From positions 174,256-238,255 of the forward strand of contig QANZ01029088.1 of assembly GCA_003254925.1 (NCBI GenBank): a stretch of 64,000 nucleotides of DNA. The letters run 5' to 3'. The position numbers and the translations under genes were made by a program. Under the pieces are notes generated by a model, which was given only the letters and a program-made list of their open reading frames with translations, searched no databases and had not been told where the DNA came from. This document shows, one piece after another, positions 10,797 to 23,499 of this stretch; within the stretch, counting starts at the first letter, position 1; every line of letters starts with the position of its first letter. Origin of the DNA: Chamaecrista fasciculata. Lineage: Eukaryota; Streptophyta; Magnoliopsida; Fabales; Fabaceae.

Positions 10797-13700
10797 TGTC
10801 GTCGATTGTTCTGCTGCTGAGGGAATTCGAAATTGAACAAGAAGGACTCAATTCGCGCGAAAGAAATTGTAGTTTCAGCTTGTTAATTTGTGATTCGCAC
10901 TCTGTTTCTGAGTAAATTCATGCGATTGACTCACCACCTACCACTTGATTCCAGGGTGAGATGAGAGCTCTGAAAGGATGAGTGATTAACTGATTTTCAT
11001 GGATTTTTCCCCAATTTTTGTTTTTTGTTTTAGGCCGAAGTCACTTGCAGTCAAAGGCTATTGTTGTCTATCGAAATAGTCAAATTTCATCAAAGAATTC
11101 GACCCATAACCTTATCGATCCACAATTATTACAAGTCAAATCTAAAGAGCCCAAATCCAAAGAGAAAACTAAAATGGACATGGCCCAAATGAACCCGACT
11201 TGATCCATAAAATTTAATGCTTAGTCAGCCAAAGGATTGGAATTTTCCTTTGCATCTCGTTTTATCTTTATGTCCAAAAAAAAAATCTCGTTTTATCACA
11301 AAATTGTTAAAATGTGAAAAACTATCCTAAATAACTAATAAATTTAAGTCACTGAACAAAAAAAATTATAAATTTTTTATTTTGTGAAAATTACTTTTTT
11401 ATTAAAGTACTCATTAAAAAATTCAGATTTATTTAAACTTTTATTAATTACAATAATTTTTTTTTAAAAAAATGGATCAATAAAAATATAAAAACAATTA
11501 TAAAATTTTATTATAGTGTTTTTTTTATTAATTTTCCATTTTCATTATTTTGATGTCTTTATCAATTTATAATTGTTGCAACTATCAACACTAATTATGA
11601 GTTACTCTTGACAATTTTTGTGTCAGTTAAGATCGTCATGTCAAACTCAGACCAAAAGTGAGTTTGATACTAAAAGTTGTGAACAAAAAAAATAGTCTCA
11701 AATCCACTGTAGTGCCCAATTTCACATCATTTGGAGATAGCTTGGAAAAAAAATGACTCGTCAAGAGTAAGTTGCAACTGTATTTAGACTTAAAATGAGA
11801 CAGACATAACCAATTTTGTTCACTTGACCTTGAAATGAACGACCCATTTTTAGATCTTAATTTGAAATTTTTGTTGACGACCCAATTGGATAAAGATATA
11901 ACTCATAATTAGCTCATTGCATTCGAATTTGAAACGATAAAGATATGTTCACATTCTATTGTTGAAACCAAAGAGTAATAGTGTAAAACTTTTGAAGAAC
12001 TCGTAAGATCAAAAGTGCAATAAAAAGTGAAAAAGAGTTGAATTGTTATCTACCCCAAATATAAGGGGCCAAAAGTTCATTTTGGCCCTTTTTATTTATA
12101 TTAATAATCCTATTAGCCAATTTTTATATTATAGCTCATTTTTGCACAATCTTCTTTTTTTTTTGTCAAACCTATATTCTCATTTAGTTTTTCTCACATA
12201 GTTATTTTGATCAAAAAATGGAAAAACATTCCGACCCATGAAAGTATGAAACTATGAAAGAGAGAAGAATGGAAAAGGGAAGACAAAAAGAGGGACACGT
12301 CAATTTTTTCTTAAAAAAAGAGGTAAAAGAAATGCATTTAAATGCAGAGGAGGAGGAGGCAGGGGAGACAAAGGCCAACGAGTAAAGTTGATTCTATACT
12401 GTGAGTATCATGGTCGTTTATGGCAATGTTGGTAACATATATGAGAATAAAATTGAAGGCCTTTATGATCTTATAGTTATATCCACAACTTGTAGTTGTC
12501 CATTATAAATTCACCAACACACAAAAACATATTATGCTGTGCAATATTGATCCAATTATAATGATATTTGTGTAAATTGTGGACCACATGCTGCCTAGCT
12601 GCTCTCATCAATTACACTTACACCTTTTTGCCTTTGTATCAATTCACCCACACACACAACACCATACTCTCTCTGCTTAATTATAAATGGTGTTTGGCCT
12701 TCACTTTGATATTAAATAAACAACCATAAACATCAGTCCCTACCAAAATTACTACATGAGAGGCTCGGATTTCTGATCATATCATCCATCCATATATGCA
12801 GTAGTATTAAATTCAAGTCACATTCTCTCTACGCTTTCAATGGCAATGTATATCCAACTCTCTTCCATTCATTAATGCACCATTTATAGTTTTGTACCCA
12901 ACTACCTCAAACCATATACATATGTATCTCACAACAATCCTTTCTTCTTCAAATAAACAATAATCCTTTCAGAATCATGTAATATCTTTCAACTGACAGT
13001 CAAAGTATTTTTTCATGAGACAACAAAACTATTGAAGTGAGTTTTGTCTACTAAATATTTTTTTTCTCACATACTACATGATCCAACTACTCCGGACATG
13101 ATACTTAAAAGTTTCGTTTGAATGATAAAGGAGCTGCGAGTTGGAAGGAAGATACATTGAATAGTTGAGGCAAAGTTAAATTAATGATGTATATGTGTGT
13201 GTGAAAGCAGAAATGTATATATAATAAGCACCATATATATATGTTTGGGTTGTTGTTATTGTCCTGTTTTGTAATGTGTTGTGTAGTGCTTGGAATTGGG
13301 TGGTTGAAATGTAGATGCACATATGAATGATAAAACATTGGTAGAATGCTATTTACTAGAGGTTGAAAATAGGAATAGGAAAGCAGGTGAGAGTGACCAT
13401 AAAACAAGAAGTAAAGTTTGTCAGGAGATGCTGTGTGGGGCACCAATTTAGAAGCACAAACCCTTGATTTCCGAAAGTGGTAGTACCTTAATTTAACATG
13501 TCCTTTTGTTTGCCATCTTCGCTATATATATATCTCATATTTGATATGAATATGAATATATATGGAATATATTATATTATGTCCTTCAAGTCTGGTTGAC
13601 ATTTGAGTTAATTAACATGCCCAATCAATAATTCTCCACGATATCTCTATATATCTATCCCTATCCTTTTGAGGCTCCAAATTATTTCCTTTTCCTTTTC

Positions 13701-15639
13701 AATTTTCATTTGCCACCACCACTACTTACACTGCTTACAAATAGACTCATGGAGATGACACACACTGTTTTCACACCTTTTATTTTTATATAAATATATT
13801 AATTAATGCAAGTATATCTCTATTCAGATTATATATCTCTTGTATGTTATATGATAAACGGTTTGATAAGATTGATTATAAAAAAAAGTTTTAAAATTCT
13901 ATGTTATAGTGTAAATATATACACGCGCGCATTCATAAGAAATAAATATGCACAAGTACGTACGATTTAAATACAGGACAGCATGCACAAACATGCATCT
14001 ATATTGCTATCTACTATCTAGGATCAAATACTTTCTTTTTAAGAAGGTTAAGTAATTTTCTTTGTCATAAGATTATTTTATTATGATCCTTTTTCTACTC
14101 TTTCTATTTAAATTATGATCTTATAGAATGTTTTTTAATATTCTTTTATTATTATTATGGTCATATATGTTTTATGTTTGTTGAGGGTTCTTATCATAAA
14201 TAGGTTAAAATGCAGATTTTTTGAATTCTAAATACTATGCAAAAAGTCTTCTGGGATATTTATGAGTTTACTCCTCTCTCTTTTTTTTTAATTAAAGAAC
14301 TTAATTCGAACAAAGAAAATCAAAGAATGAATACTAGTACTACAAATATCATCATATTTTGATTTTAAAAAATAAATTTAGTTAAATCTTAAATACTTGT
14401 GATGAGAAATTCCGATTTTTTGACTCTTCTCCTACGTATTTAGTTGATATATTATGTATTATTAAAAATAAATAAATTTGGTTGAATCTTAAATACTTGA
14501 GATGAGAAATTTCGATTTATTGAAAAAGCAAAGTACGTTAATGTAAAATGCTACTTTCATTTACTTGTTTTTATACTTAAATAATTTGAATATTTACTAT
14601 TTTAGTCATTACTTTTAGCAGGACAGTTTAAACAAAATATGAATATGCCAGAAATCTAATGCACTTCTTTAATTAATAATTACTGTCAATCACCTTAAGC
14701 TAAATTCTTTTACCGTTATACTGTAATTTGTCATTTGATATGCATATATAGGGTTGTAAAATATTATTTATAGTCAACTTTGATAGCATTGTTTAGATTT
14801 AAAATTAACCGAAAAGTAAAAATATTTTTACAGAGATCTTGAAATATATATATCCATTAAATTTTGTTATTCTTTAAGAGAGTTTTAAACTTTTACTTTT
14901 ACATGATTAATTCCCCCACTAACATCTGCGTCTGTAGTCTGTTCCTCTTAAATAAGCGGGCCACATTGACGATGAGACATAACACATAACCCAAACTTTA
15001 AACTTTTGATTTAGTTTATTTCATTCATTGCTTAATCATTATTAGTCACATGAAGGATAATTCATGTTTTTTCTCGATCATCTTAACATTTTTTCTAAAT
15101 ATTGCAAAAATGATCAATTCAAATCATGGTAAAAATATCTTTTTTATCCCTAAATTTTATATTAATTTTTAACTTTGTTCTAAAATTTCATTTACTATTA
15201 ATTTTATTCTCAGAATTTCAAATTTTAGTCAAACTCATCTTTTTACACTAACTTCATCTACATATAAAGTATAATAAAAACTTATTGGAAAGAAAGACAT
15301 TAAATTATAATTCAAATAGAAAATTATATAGAGTTAACTGTCAATTTATTAAATAAAATTACGATGAAAGATAAAATTTACTAAAATTCAAAACTTTAAA
15401 AATAAAATTGTTAGCATCTCATTTATGTACATTTTTCTAACCCAAATACCTCATTTTAATGGCCACACAATCCATTCATGTGTTAGATTTTATAGCTTTT
15501 TTGTTTCTTGTTGCTTCTGTTTCAATTTCTCTCAAGTTGCCATTTTCCTGGGTGTTATGCTCATAGCACTCTTTGTCATTTTTCTGGGTGTTATGCCCAT
15601 AGCAATTTTCACCTTTTCATTGCAGGTTAATTGTTTTTA
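10797..15639. other. Long intergenic stretch, PEX7 to the LTR-like region
   Basis: AT-rich, with many A/T runs and dinucleotide tracts. A perfect 9-bp hairpin (gggccaaaa, 5-base loop) lies near 12066-12088. Around 15120-15420 the text resembles the terminal parts of a small inverted-repeat element like the MITE at 51690. The 113-aa minus frame at 13105-13446 is low-complexity. No gene is supported. Confidence 0.5.
11254..11297 (+). mobile_element. Micro retro-insertion: 18 bases ending in poly(A), 13-bp target duplication
   Basis: The direct repeat atctcgttttatc occurs at 11254-11266 and 11285-11297. Between them are 18 bases, tttatgtcc followed by nine A. Direct repeat, short insert and A-tail are the hallmarks of target-primed reverse transcription with extreme 5' truncation, as for LINE or SINE copies. 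Confidence 0.55.
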
Positions 15640-16066
15640 CCCAAGTTATTTAATTTGAAGACCCAATCATAAGAGGCCACTTGTCCATTCAATTTGTAAG
15701 AAGAATTCTGATTTCATTTCAAGGGCAGCACGTGGCTTAGGGTTTTAAAGGCAAAAGGAGGCATATATATAGAACACACACGCATAGGGCGCAGCAAGAG
15801 GAGACGCAAGGCAGCAGCTCAAGGGTTTTGGAAGCAGCCATCTTCTTTTCTTTGTTTAGATTTGATTATTTTCTCATCTTAGCTTTACTTTTGTAGTAGT
15901 TATCTAGCTAGGTTGTGTAAAGACTTGGAGTTGATTATGTTATGAGACTATACTTTTGAGCTTAATGAAATTCTACTTTTCTTGAGTTTTGATTCTTTCT
16001 CTGATTTTAATTCTATGATTGTCTTGGATGGATGATATTAGAGAGCTCCTAATTGTATTTCATTCA
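15640..16066 (+). mobile_element. Possible LTR fragment (low confidence)
   Basis: The stretch has a TATA-like core (catatatatagaac, about 15763) followed by a leader-like region and T-rich text ending in gattaatcttg. This layout resembles the U3/R/U5 order of a plant LTR. No termini or target duplication could be fixed. Confidence 0.3.
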
Positions 16067-16077
16067 TGATTAATCTT

Positions 16078-16789
16078 GTCATCCAGAACAAGCTCTAGCC
16101 GTCAACGCCAACAGAGCAAGGCTATGGTCAGTGCCAAGAACGCCCTCGTTGGGGACTCCACTGAAGGGGACAGAGCTTCACTTCTTTTGTTGGGACTAGT
16201 GATAATAGGCCCAATAATTAGAAGGCCCAAATGGCGGAGCATGCCCTTGATCCAACAGGCTACAAACCCACCAGATGGATCACGTAGGCATGAACGCCCT
16301 GTATCTCGCCATTAGATATGGACGCCCACAATCACGAAGGATGTGGGTGCCCACGCACCAACAAATAAGGGAACATTCTCTGAATCAATCAGGAGCCAAT
16401 TAAGGATCAATCGAGATCCGTTGTCAATCAAGGCAAATCACTCAGGGATCCTTTCCCTTGATAACGCCTTAGCCATCAAGGCACCTTTCACAGAAAAGGA
16501 AATTACGTGGGAGCCAAGGATCACAATCAGATCAGCCATGATTACAATCAAGCATCCAGGCATTTATGGCAAGATCACGTCAGATCACCCTCAGCCAGTA
16601 TAAAAGGTTAACCCTTCACACTGGAAAAGGTACGCTCTCTACTCAGTCAATTGAGATTATCGAGCCCATATCCCTTACTAACTTAAGCATCGGAGGTGAA
16701 TCGCAGGGCCACCCCTGTGCGTTCAACTTCCGACCCAGAGTTGCATCACCGAACCAGGTAATGACCCCCGGCCAGAACCAGGTTCATCA
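16078..16789 (+). mobile_element. LTR-like fragment related to the solo LTR at 40442
   Basis: A TATA box (gtataaaagg, 16598-16607) is followed about 70 bases later by cttactaacttaagcatcgg and then cgcagggccacccctgtg. The solo LTR at 40442-41045 has the same order: ctataaatag, cttactaacttgagcgtcgg, cgcagggccccctgtg. Both then run into a ccggtgaac/ccgaaccagg-like segment and end in atca. This stretch is more GC-rich than its surroundings. No target-site duplication was found, so the ends are approximate. The three 79-99 aa frames here are not protein genes. Confidence 0.6.
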
Positions 16790-17139
16790 TATATATATAT
16801 ATAAGTATATAATATCTAAAGGAAATAAAACTAAAGAAGATAAAAAAAAAAAAAGAACGAACTAAAACGCCTTGAAGATTAAAAAGGCCCAAAATTAAAA
16901 GAAAGACAAAACTCCATTAAAGCAGGCCTAGAAGCTTAAAAAGAATGCAGAGGCCCGAATGAAGCTTGAAGATGATGAAAATTTGCTATGTCCTGCATCT
17001 GCAAAACTGATATGTCCATAACAAATAGGTAGAAAGTGTAAGTACTATGCCCATAACAGAACTAAGCAACTAACTATTACAGTAAAAAAAACACTTCCCT
17101 AATCATAAAAGAAAAAAAAAAACTTAAAATCAGTCAATC

Positions 17140-17160
17140 AATCCCCGGCAACGGCGCCAA
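17140..17160 (-). mobile_element. LTR-retrotransposon primer-binding site (tRNA-Asp type), minus orientation
   Basis: The text atccccggcaacggcgcca at 17141-17159 equals the 3' end of plant tRNA-Asp(GTC). On the minus strand it is therefore a PBS complementary to that tRNA, as used by Athila-type Ty3/gypsy elements. The 5' LTR would lie to the right of 17160 and the internal region to the left. No element ORFs are recognisable nearby, so only a remnant is left. It is not a tRNA gene, because the rest of a cloverleaf is absent. Confidence 0.7.
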
Positions 17161-18994
17161 AATTTATCTCAAACTCTGAAATCAGATAGTGAGACGAAAG
17201 ATGGTTTGACTTCAAATTATTGTTTCAAGTTTTAACTTCTATGAGATAATGCTTCGCCCAGTAGATCTAGAGTTGATTAAAATTTGCAGATTATATGTGC
17301 TCAAATTGAAGAACAATTTAATTAATTAAGTTCCAACGTGTATTTTTTGCAAAATCATATATATATATATATATATATTTATTTATACTATATTATATGA
17401 CTCCACCCATTTATGCTTGGTCAAAATTATTGAATTAAAAAATTAAAAAAGAAAAAAAAAACCCTCTTTTCTTTAATTAGCCCACGTTCATTCTTATGTA
17501 AAAAAAAAATCACCCATGTTCATTCTCTTAAGTCAAAATTTTTAATTAGTCCCATATGTATCAGGAAATTTTAGATTGGTCCCAAACTTATTCATTTATC
17601 AATATAAAAACTTTATATAATATTTAACTTTAAATCAATTCAAATATTATATGCCCCAAATCAAGCCCCTAATATATATATATATATATCAGAGATATAT
17701 TGAATTAATAGGTTCATGTATATATACTGTACAGAAACAAATAATCATATCAATCACCCAAAACACAGTACCTCGAACGGATTAGCACAAACGCTTTTCT
17801 TTTACATAATGATCTCACTTTTGATTTTGATTTTTTTTCTTTTTTAACTAACCTAGTGAATTAACTTTTGGAACTCACACTAATCACCACATAAAAAGGG
17901 GAAAACACGGAATCTACTTTTGATGATAATTAATTCATGTAGATAATGGGGATTGATTTGTGACTTGTGACCGTACAAATTTAGCTAATTACAGTGTGTG
18001 TAAGTTTCACACGACACGAATATGTGTAACTATTAACGGGTATGGGTGAATTGGATCGTACGTACGTACGTATAATACTATTATTATAGGTTGGTACCTT
18101 GGTGGAAGAGAAGCATATAATGTTAAATTTCAAGTAAAAAAGAAATCTGAAAATGACGGATAAAAAGCGGGATTATTATTTCAATTGGCTGTCTATAACT
18201 CTATCTGTAGTAGAAGGCAGACAAACAAGTTGGCGTTAGTCAAAGTAAAGTATATATAATTGACAAAAGCTAAAATAAAGCCAATATAAGAGAGAAATTA
18301 AAAAAAAGTGTGAAGTCCGTCACACTTCACTTTCCAATGACACCACAAGCTAAGCCCACATGATCTTGTTTGCTTGCTTGTGGATATTGAAATATGGAAA
18401 ATTCACATTTCATTCTCATTAATTTCTCTTAATTCTCCAATTAATTAATATAATTCCATACTCAACATCATCATGAAATATTTTTCCATTAAGTGAGTGT
18501 AAATAATAAATATGGAGCTAGGAAGGCTAGGTATTGAATAAATATTTAGGCGACAAATGTCAACCTCTGATTGCTACATGCAGGTGCAGTCATCCCATTC
18601 TAATGGTTGTTAGTTTTTGCTTGCTAGGCTGTCCCAATCATGCACAGTGCCATGTGTCATTTTTTTAATATCCCTAAATACGTACCTAATGTAATATATG
18701 GTTAGTTATTGAACTCATCCATCACTATTCACCATACATGCTCAGTGAGTATATATGTGTGTATTTGTGTGAGGTCAGGGTCTGAAGCGAGGGCCCCTAA
18801 ATAATGGATGAAAAGGCCAAGTACAGAGTGTGGTGCAATTATTCATACCATGAATGCATTCCATTCCATTCCAACCTAAGCTAGCTACCTGCCTTACCTT
18901 CTATTTTTATATTATATTTATTTAAATTCCTTCAATCATTTTAAATACTCCCAAAACTAATAAATTATTAACAATCACTTCATTCTTTAAAATT
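17161..18994. other. Intergenic stretch upstream of the PADRE gene
   Basis: The first part may be decayed LTR of the minus-oriented element whose PBS is at 17141. The rest is AT-rich with (TA)n tracts near 17357 and 17673 and a cgta repeat near 18058. No gene is seen. Confidence 0.45.
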
Positions 18995-19376
18995 AGGGTA
19001 AATTATATTTTGATATCTTATTTTATGGAACAATTTCATTTTGGTACTTTATTATTTCAAATGTGACATTTTGGTATCCTATTCTTTGCACCGTTAACAT
19101 TTTAGTACCCTATTCTTTAAAAAATGACATTTTGGTACCATTTTTTTTTTGCACCGTTAACACTTTGGTAACCTGTTCCATGGACCGATTTCACTTTAAT
19201 ACCCTGTTCTTTCACGATTTATTATCATGTTCTATCTTTTTTAATGTACCAAAGTGTTAACGGTGCAAAGAACATAGTACCAAAATGTCACTTGAGTACC
19301 AAAATGTTAATGGTGCAGAGAACAAAGCACCAAAATGAAATCGGTTCACAGGATACCAAAGTGTAATTTACACTTA
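18995..19376. mobile_element. Inverted-repeat MITE-like element, gggtaaatta family
   Basis: The left arm starts agggtaaattatattttg and the right arm ends caaagtgtaatttacactta. Each arm contains repeated blocks of the type ttttggtaccctgttctttg and caccgttaacac, inverted in the other arm. The same family occurs at 24585-24900, and related termini bound the larger foldback at 41086-42265. No transposase is present. Confidence 0.75.
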
Positions 19377-19477
19377 AAATTATTTAGTTGTTCAAAGATA
19401 AAACTATATAGTTTAATTTTTTAAAAAACAAAATTACTAGTGTTGGTAGAATTGAATATCCAAATCTCTCCATAGTC

Positions 19478-19497
19478 CATATATATATATATATATT
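19478..19497 (+). promoter_or_regulatory. TATA region of the PADRE gene
   Basis: A (TA)n run ending in tatttact lies about 90-100 bases before the start codon at 19586. It is followed by a CT-rich leader (ctctctctccctctctg), common in plant 5' untranslated regions. Confidence 0.45.
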
Positions 19498-19585
19498 TAC
19501 TCTGCTTGCCACTTCTCTCTCTCCCTCTCTGTTTCTTTGATGAGAATTAGGAAGAGGAAGAGAGCGAAAGAAAGAAAAGGCATTA

Positions 19586-20161
19586 ATGATGAAGAACAGC
19601 ATAAGGGGTTGCATATCTTGCATTCTTCCATGCGGCGCACTCGATGTGATCCGCATCGTCCATTCCAACGGCCGCGTCGAGGAGATCACCGGCTCCGTCA
19701 CCGCACGTGACGTCATGAACGCCTATCCCAAGCACATCCTCAAGAAACCCTCCTCCTCCTCCTCCTCCGCCGACCACGACGGCGCCGTCGTCCCCAAGAT
19801 CGTCATCGTCCCTCCCGACGCCCAGCTCCAGCGCGGCAAGATTTACTTCCTCACGCCGGCCGACAAGTCCCGTCCTAAATCGGCGCCGGCGCCGGCGAGA
19901 ACCAAGAAGAGGAACAATAATCAGCACCAGAGCCAGAGAGTAGTGTTGACCACCGCTAGTGCTACCGGCAACGCCGTCGCCGATGCCGCCGCCGCCGCCG
20001 CTATTTCGATGGCGAATTTGCAGATTCTGTCCTCCGATCGGTACTTGACGGAAATACTGTCGGAGAAGCTTTCGACGCAGAGAGATAGAAGAAGAGGACG
20101 CGTCGCCGTCTGGAGACCTCACTTGGAGAGCATTTCAGAGTCTCCCACTCATCTCTCGTAA
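19586..20161 (+). CDS. PADRE (DUF4228) domain protein
   Basis: Single-exon gene of 191 aa. The N-terminus GCISCILPCGALDVIRIVHS is typical of the plant-only PADRE family: a cysteine-containing start, then a strand-rich segment and ARDVMNAYPKHILKKP. The middle reads VVPKIVIVPPDAQLQRGKIY followed by FLTPADK, matching the family pattern of a small fold with an L-x-x-G-x-x-Y-F-L-x-P motif. The rest is a basic linker (TKKRNNN), an alanine run and a C-terminal VAVWRPHLESISE segment that is conserved in many members. Known members respond to pathogens and abiotic stress; the biochemical role is unknown. The region is GC-rich compared with its flanks, as is common in these short intronless genes. Two adjacent ATG codons start the frame. 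Confidence 0.85.
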   Translation: MMKNSIRGCISCILPCGALDVIRIVHSNGRVEEITGSVTARDVMNAYPKHILKKPSSSSSSADHDGAVVPKIVIVPPDAQLQRGKIYFLTPADKSRPKSAPAPARTKKRNNNQHQSQRVVLTTASATGNAVADAAAAAAISMANLQILSSDRYLTEILSEKLSTQRDRRRGRVAVWRPHLESISESPTHLS

Positions 20162-22648
20162 ACGCCGCTTTCTTACTTCAAATTGTTTCTAAAACTTTTC
20201 ACTAATTCATCATCAAGCCATATATTAATTATGGGGTGTAAAACATAAGTTTCAAGTTTCATCCCATTTTTTGAACTTTCTATATATGTATATCTTCATA
20301 TGCATTTGCTTCTTCAATTCCTCTGCTTCTAGCTGCTGTTGATTTTTATCTTATGATCTGTACATATAGAGTAATAATAGATAACAGAGGAACGTAGAAA
20401 TTGTAATGATGAATATATATATATATATGTGATGGATTTTGAAATTGGGGTTTATAGAGAGTTACGTTAGAGATATATAGAGTGTGTGTTTGTAGTGGAA
20501 ATAATCAAATTAGGCCATAAGGGGGGTCAGTTTGTATTGCAGAGTTAAAATTTAAGCTTTGATGGGTGTTTAATTTCCACTGTTCACCAAGTGAGACATG
20601 TGTTGTGTTGTAAATTTGTAATTTGGAGAAAGATAGATATAAATGATAGCAACAATTTTATATTGGTTTTGATGTATATATTGTTGTTCTGTTTTGCATT
20701 GTTGATCATGAAGCTTCAATCAGTACTGCCATGCAGGGATAAAGGATACCACTTCCATCTTCTGTGTGCCTGTGTTAGTTTATATATATAATGATGAGGA
20801 TGATGATTACAACATGATCCTTATGCTCTACCAACAGACAATATTGGTGTAATCGATTAGCCTTTGCGCAGATAAATTGATAGTCATTAATTGAAGTGTT
20901 TTAAATCAATAAACAAAATTTATCCCTTGTCGCCAATGTTAATTATCACTTAACAATATGATAGAGTACTTTATTTGGCAGTGTCAGTCTTTTTTTTAAA
21001 TGCCTCCATATATATCACTTTTCTCAAAACTGTAATCTCAGCGTTCATCTCAATCAAAATTTCTCAATAGTTAGGTAATAACTAGTTTTGAAATCAACTC
21101 TATGATCTAGAGAGTGTATATATCTTGTGTGCGCGGGCGCGTGTGTAAGCATTTTGTAGTGTGTAGTATATATATAGGTATGATGGTAATGATGGAGGAA
21201 ACCAAGGTAGTGGCGATGGCATCCTGTAAAGGTGAAATGATGGGAGTGATCAAGTAAGAGCTATAGAGATGAGCAAATTAGAGCTCATGTTGTACACCTG
21301 TACTATTATATATATGTATGGTTCCGTTACATGTATATTCTGATCGATTCTGGTGTGTGGGCGTGTGTGTGTGTGTAATATATATATTATATAAATTAAA
21401 GGGTACAAATTTGAAATTGAAAGGAGAGCTAGGGCACATGCATGCAGCAGAAGCTGGGGTCAGGAAGAAAATAAAGTTGAGAGAGTAGTTGATGATGCAT
21501 GAAAGAATGATTGAAATTAATGTGATGATCTAATTAATCTGATCTATAATCACATTATATTACACAGTTCATCGATCCTCATGGCATGTCAGGCCTATTC
21601 GTGTGTCAGCACTCAGGTGAACTCATTTATCTTTTCTCTTAGCTCCTCCTTTCCTTAACTTCATCTCTGGCAGTAGTACTTTTACACTTTGCAGCACAAA
21701 CATATATAATTAATTAAACCTCCTTATTGTCTCATAAATGAGAATCATGTATCATGAATGTTTTTGTATATGATACCAATTGGGTTTGTCAACCACCTAT
21801 CTACTCCGGTATCATTTTTATTTTAAAATATTTGATGTTTTACAAATTCAAGATAGCATTAATTATTTGTTTACTATTTTATCCCTATTAAATATAGTAG
21901 AGTCATAAATGAATAAGCATTTCCCAAGTATTTCTATTATTTTCAATAGGGATAGTTTAGTCTTTTTATTTCATTTTTTTCTTCATTCTAGGTGAGCTAA
22001 TCATTTCCTTAATCTGTGTGTATTTACCTTAAACATCAGATATATAGAACCGGAGGGAGTACTTAATTATATCTTTAAGCCATTGGTTAAAGAATATTAA
22101 ATAACTTTATAGATTCAAAAAGTACATAAAACTTATTATTAATTGCTTACATTAATAAATTATTACTTTTATTTTTCAAAACACATAACTATTCTTATTG
22201 CCTTTTTTTAATATTAGTTGTTTTATATAACTATTTATGAAATGTCAAAATCACATTTTACTAAATTAAATGTGATATAGTTACTAATTATATATGTTTT
22301 TTTTAATTTACTAAATCATATGTTATTACCAAATAAAAATATATGTTTTTTTTTGTTAATTATTCAACAGTCAATTACATTTTTAACTGTAAGATTTCGG
22401 GCGTACCTGGATATCTAGTTCAAGGTACCCACGCAAAGACCCGGTTACGATAATGAACTCGGACCCACGAACTATCGTTGCTCACAGCAAATGTACGGTG
22501 GAGACAAAGAACACTGAGACAGATAGAGTTCCACATAACTCCCAAAATCAGAAAACGCTCTTTTTTCACCCTTACGTCTTGAGCCCTTTCTCTCTTGAGA
22601 AAATTGCTTCAGCATGAACGTGTCCCCTTTTTTGGAAAGAGTCCAAGT
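20162..22648. other. Intergenic stretch after the PADRE gene
   Basis: AT-rich, with TG/TA tracts near 21120-21180 and 21360. Around 22390-22620 a GC-richer block (gggcgtacctgg, acccacgaactatcg, gagcccttt) looks like a piece of an LTR or other transposon, but no ends are visible. No gene is supported. Confidence 0.45.
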
Positions 22649-22696
22649 CTGATTAAAAGCTAGATTTTTTTTTTGATAACTGATTAAAAGCTAGAT
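22649..22696 (-). mobile_element. Micro retro-insertion: 14 bases, 17-bp target duplication
   Basis: A perfect 17-base direct repeat (ctgattaaaagctagat, 22649-22665 and 22680-22696) flanks 14 bases: nine T followed by gataa. Read on the minus strand this is ttatc plus a poly(A) tail, the 3' end type of plant LINEs. The insert is almost only tail. Confidence 0.65.
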
Positions 22697-23099
22697 AGTG
22701 AGGTATTTATTGAATATCTCTTCAAATATTAATTAATTAATATTTGAAATATATTCTCCCATAAAACTCTCCTCACTTCCATATATTTATTCATTAATAT
22801 ATAGGCTTAAGTGCACTTTTGGTCCCAATACTATGACTAAGGTTTCAATTTGGTCTCATAACTATTTTTGTTGCAGATTTGGTCCCAAACCTTCGCAAAA
22901 AGTTTCACCGTTAGTCCCCTGGTCACTTCCGTCCAATTTTCGCCGTTAAGTGTGACGTGGCAGTCTGACTGGGATGCTGACGTGGCAAAATCAAATGAGA
23001 TGGAGTAAGTTAGGATCAATATGTAACATTTCATAACTTCTCTGGACTGAACGCATAATTTTATTGCAAATGAATTGCCTTCTTCTTCTTCTTCTTCGT

Positions 23100-23326
23100 T
23101 TTCTTCTCCTTGTTCATCGTCTTCGTCGCCTCGTGGTTTGAAGGTAAAGGAGAAGGAGAACGAAAGGAACGCGTCCACGACGTCGTCGGCCAAGTATGAC
23201 GATGAAGACGAGGAGGAAGAGGACGTTTGTCGGATATGCCGGAACCCTGGTGACGCTGATAATCCTCTCAGATACCCTTGCGCGTGTAGCGGGAGCATCA
23301 AATTTGTGCATCAGGATTGTCTCCTG
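23100..23326 (+). pseudogene. Captured 5' exon of a SUD1/DOA10-type RING-CH E3 ligase
   Basis: Inside the Pack-MULE, the plus strand encodes a Ser-rich N-terminus, an acidic stretch (DDEDEEEEDVC) and then VCRICRNPGDADNP, YPCACSGS and FVHQDCLL. This is the start of a C4HC3 RING-CH domain (C-x2-C, C-x-C, H-x2-C) as in plant SUD1/CER9, the DOA10 homologue in ER-associated degradation. The text leaves the family after CLL and hits a stop after VLVYV; the last zinc ligands and all membrane segments are missing. I infer that the capture ended at or just past an exon boundary. It cannot make a working ligase. Confidence 0.8.
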
Positions 23327-23391
23327 GTTCTAGTGTATGTGTGAGCTTTTTTGGGGGCTGATTTGGTTAGAGAGAGATTGTGAGAGGAGAA

Positions 23392-23499
23392 AAGAAGATT
23401 TCGGGATCGAGGGCGATCTTCCTCATCGTCGTCTTCTAGGTGAACATCGAGGGCGATCTTGTTCAAGTTTTCCTTCAAATTCGCAATAGTGCCCCACAT
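23392..23499 (-). pseudogene. Captured N-terminus of a golgin candidate (GC3/GC4 type)
   Basis: On the minus strand from 23499 the frame begins MWGTIANLKENLNKIALDV and continues HLEDDDEED. This matches the N-terminus of the plant GRIP-domain golgins GC3/GC4, which start with MWS-x-IxNLKENL and an acidic cluster. After about 35 residues the text leaves the family. It lies only about 70 bases from the RING-CH fragment and in the opposite direction, so the element joined pieces of two unrelated genes. Confidence 0.7.

Noticed and set aside
9864..10840. Several plus- and minus-strand frames over PEX7.
   Set aside because: They are shadow frames of the GC-richer PEX7 coding sequence.
13105..13446. 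A 113-aa minus-strand protein.
   Set aside because: Low-complexity composition in AT-rich DNA, with no recognisable domain or promoter context.
17141..17159. A tRNA-Asp gene.
   Set aside because: Only the 3' acceptor end is present, so it is a retrotransposon primer-binding site.
19384..20122. Long minus-strand frames over the PADRE gene.
   Set aside because: They are Gly/Asp-rich antisense readings of the Ser/Ala-rich PADRE gene.
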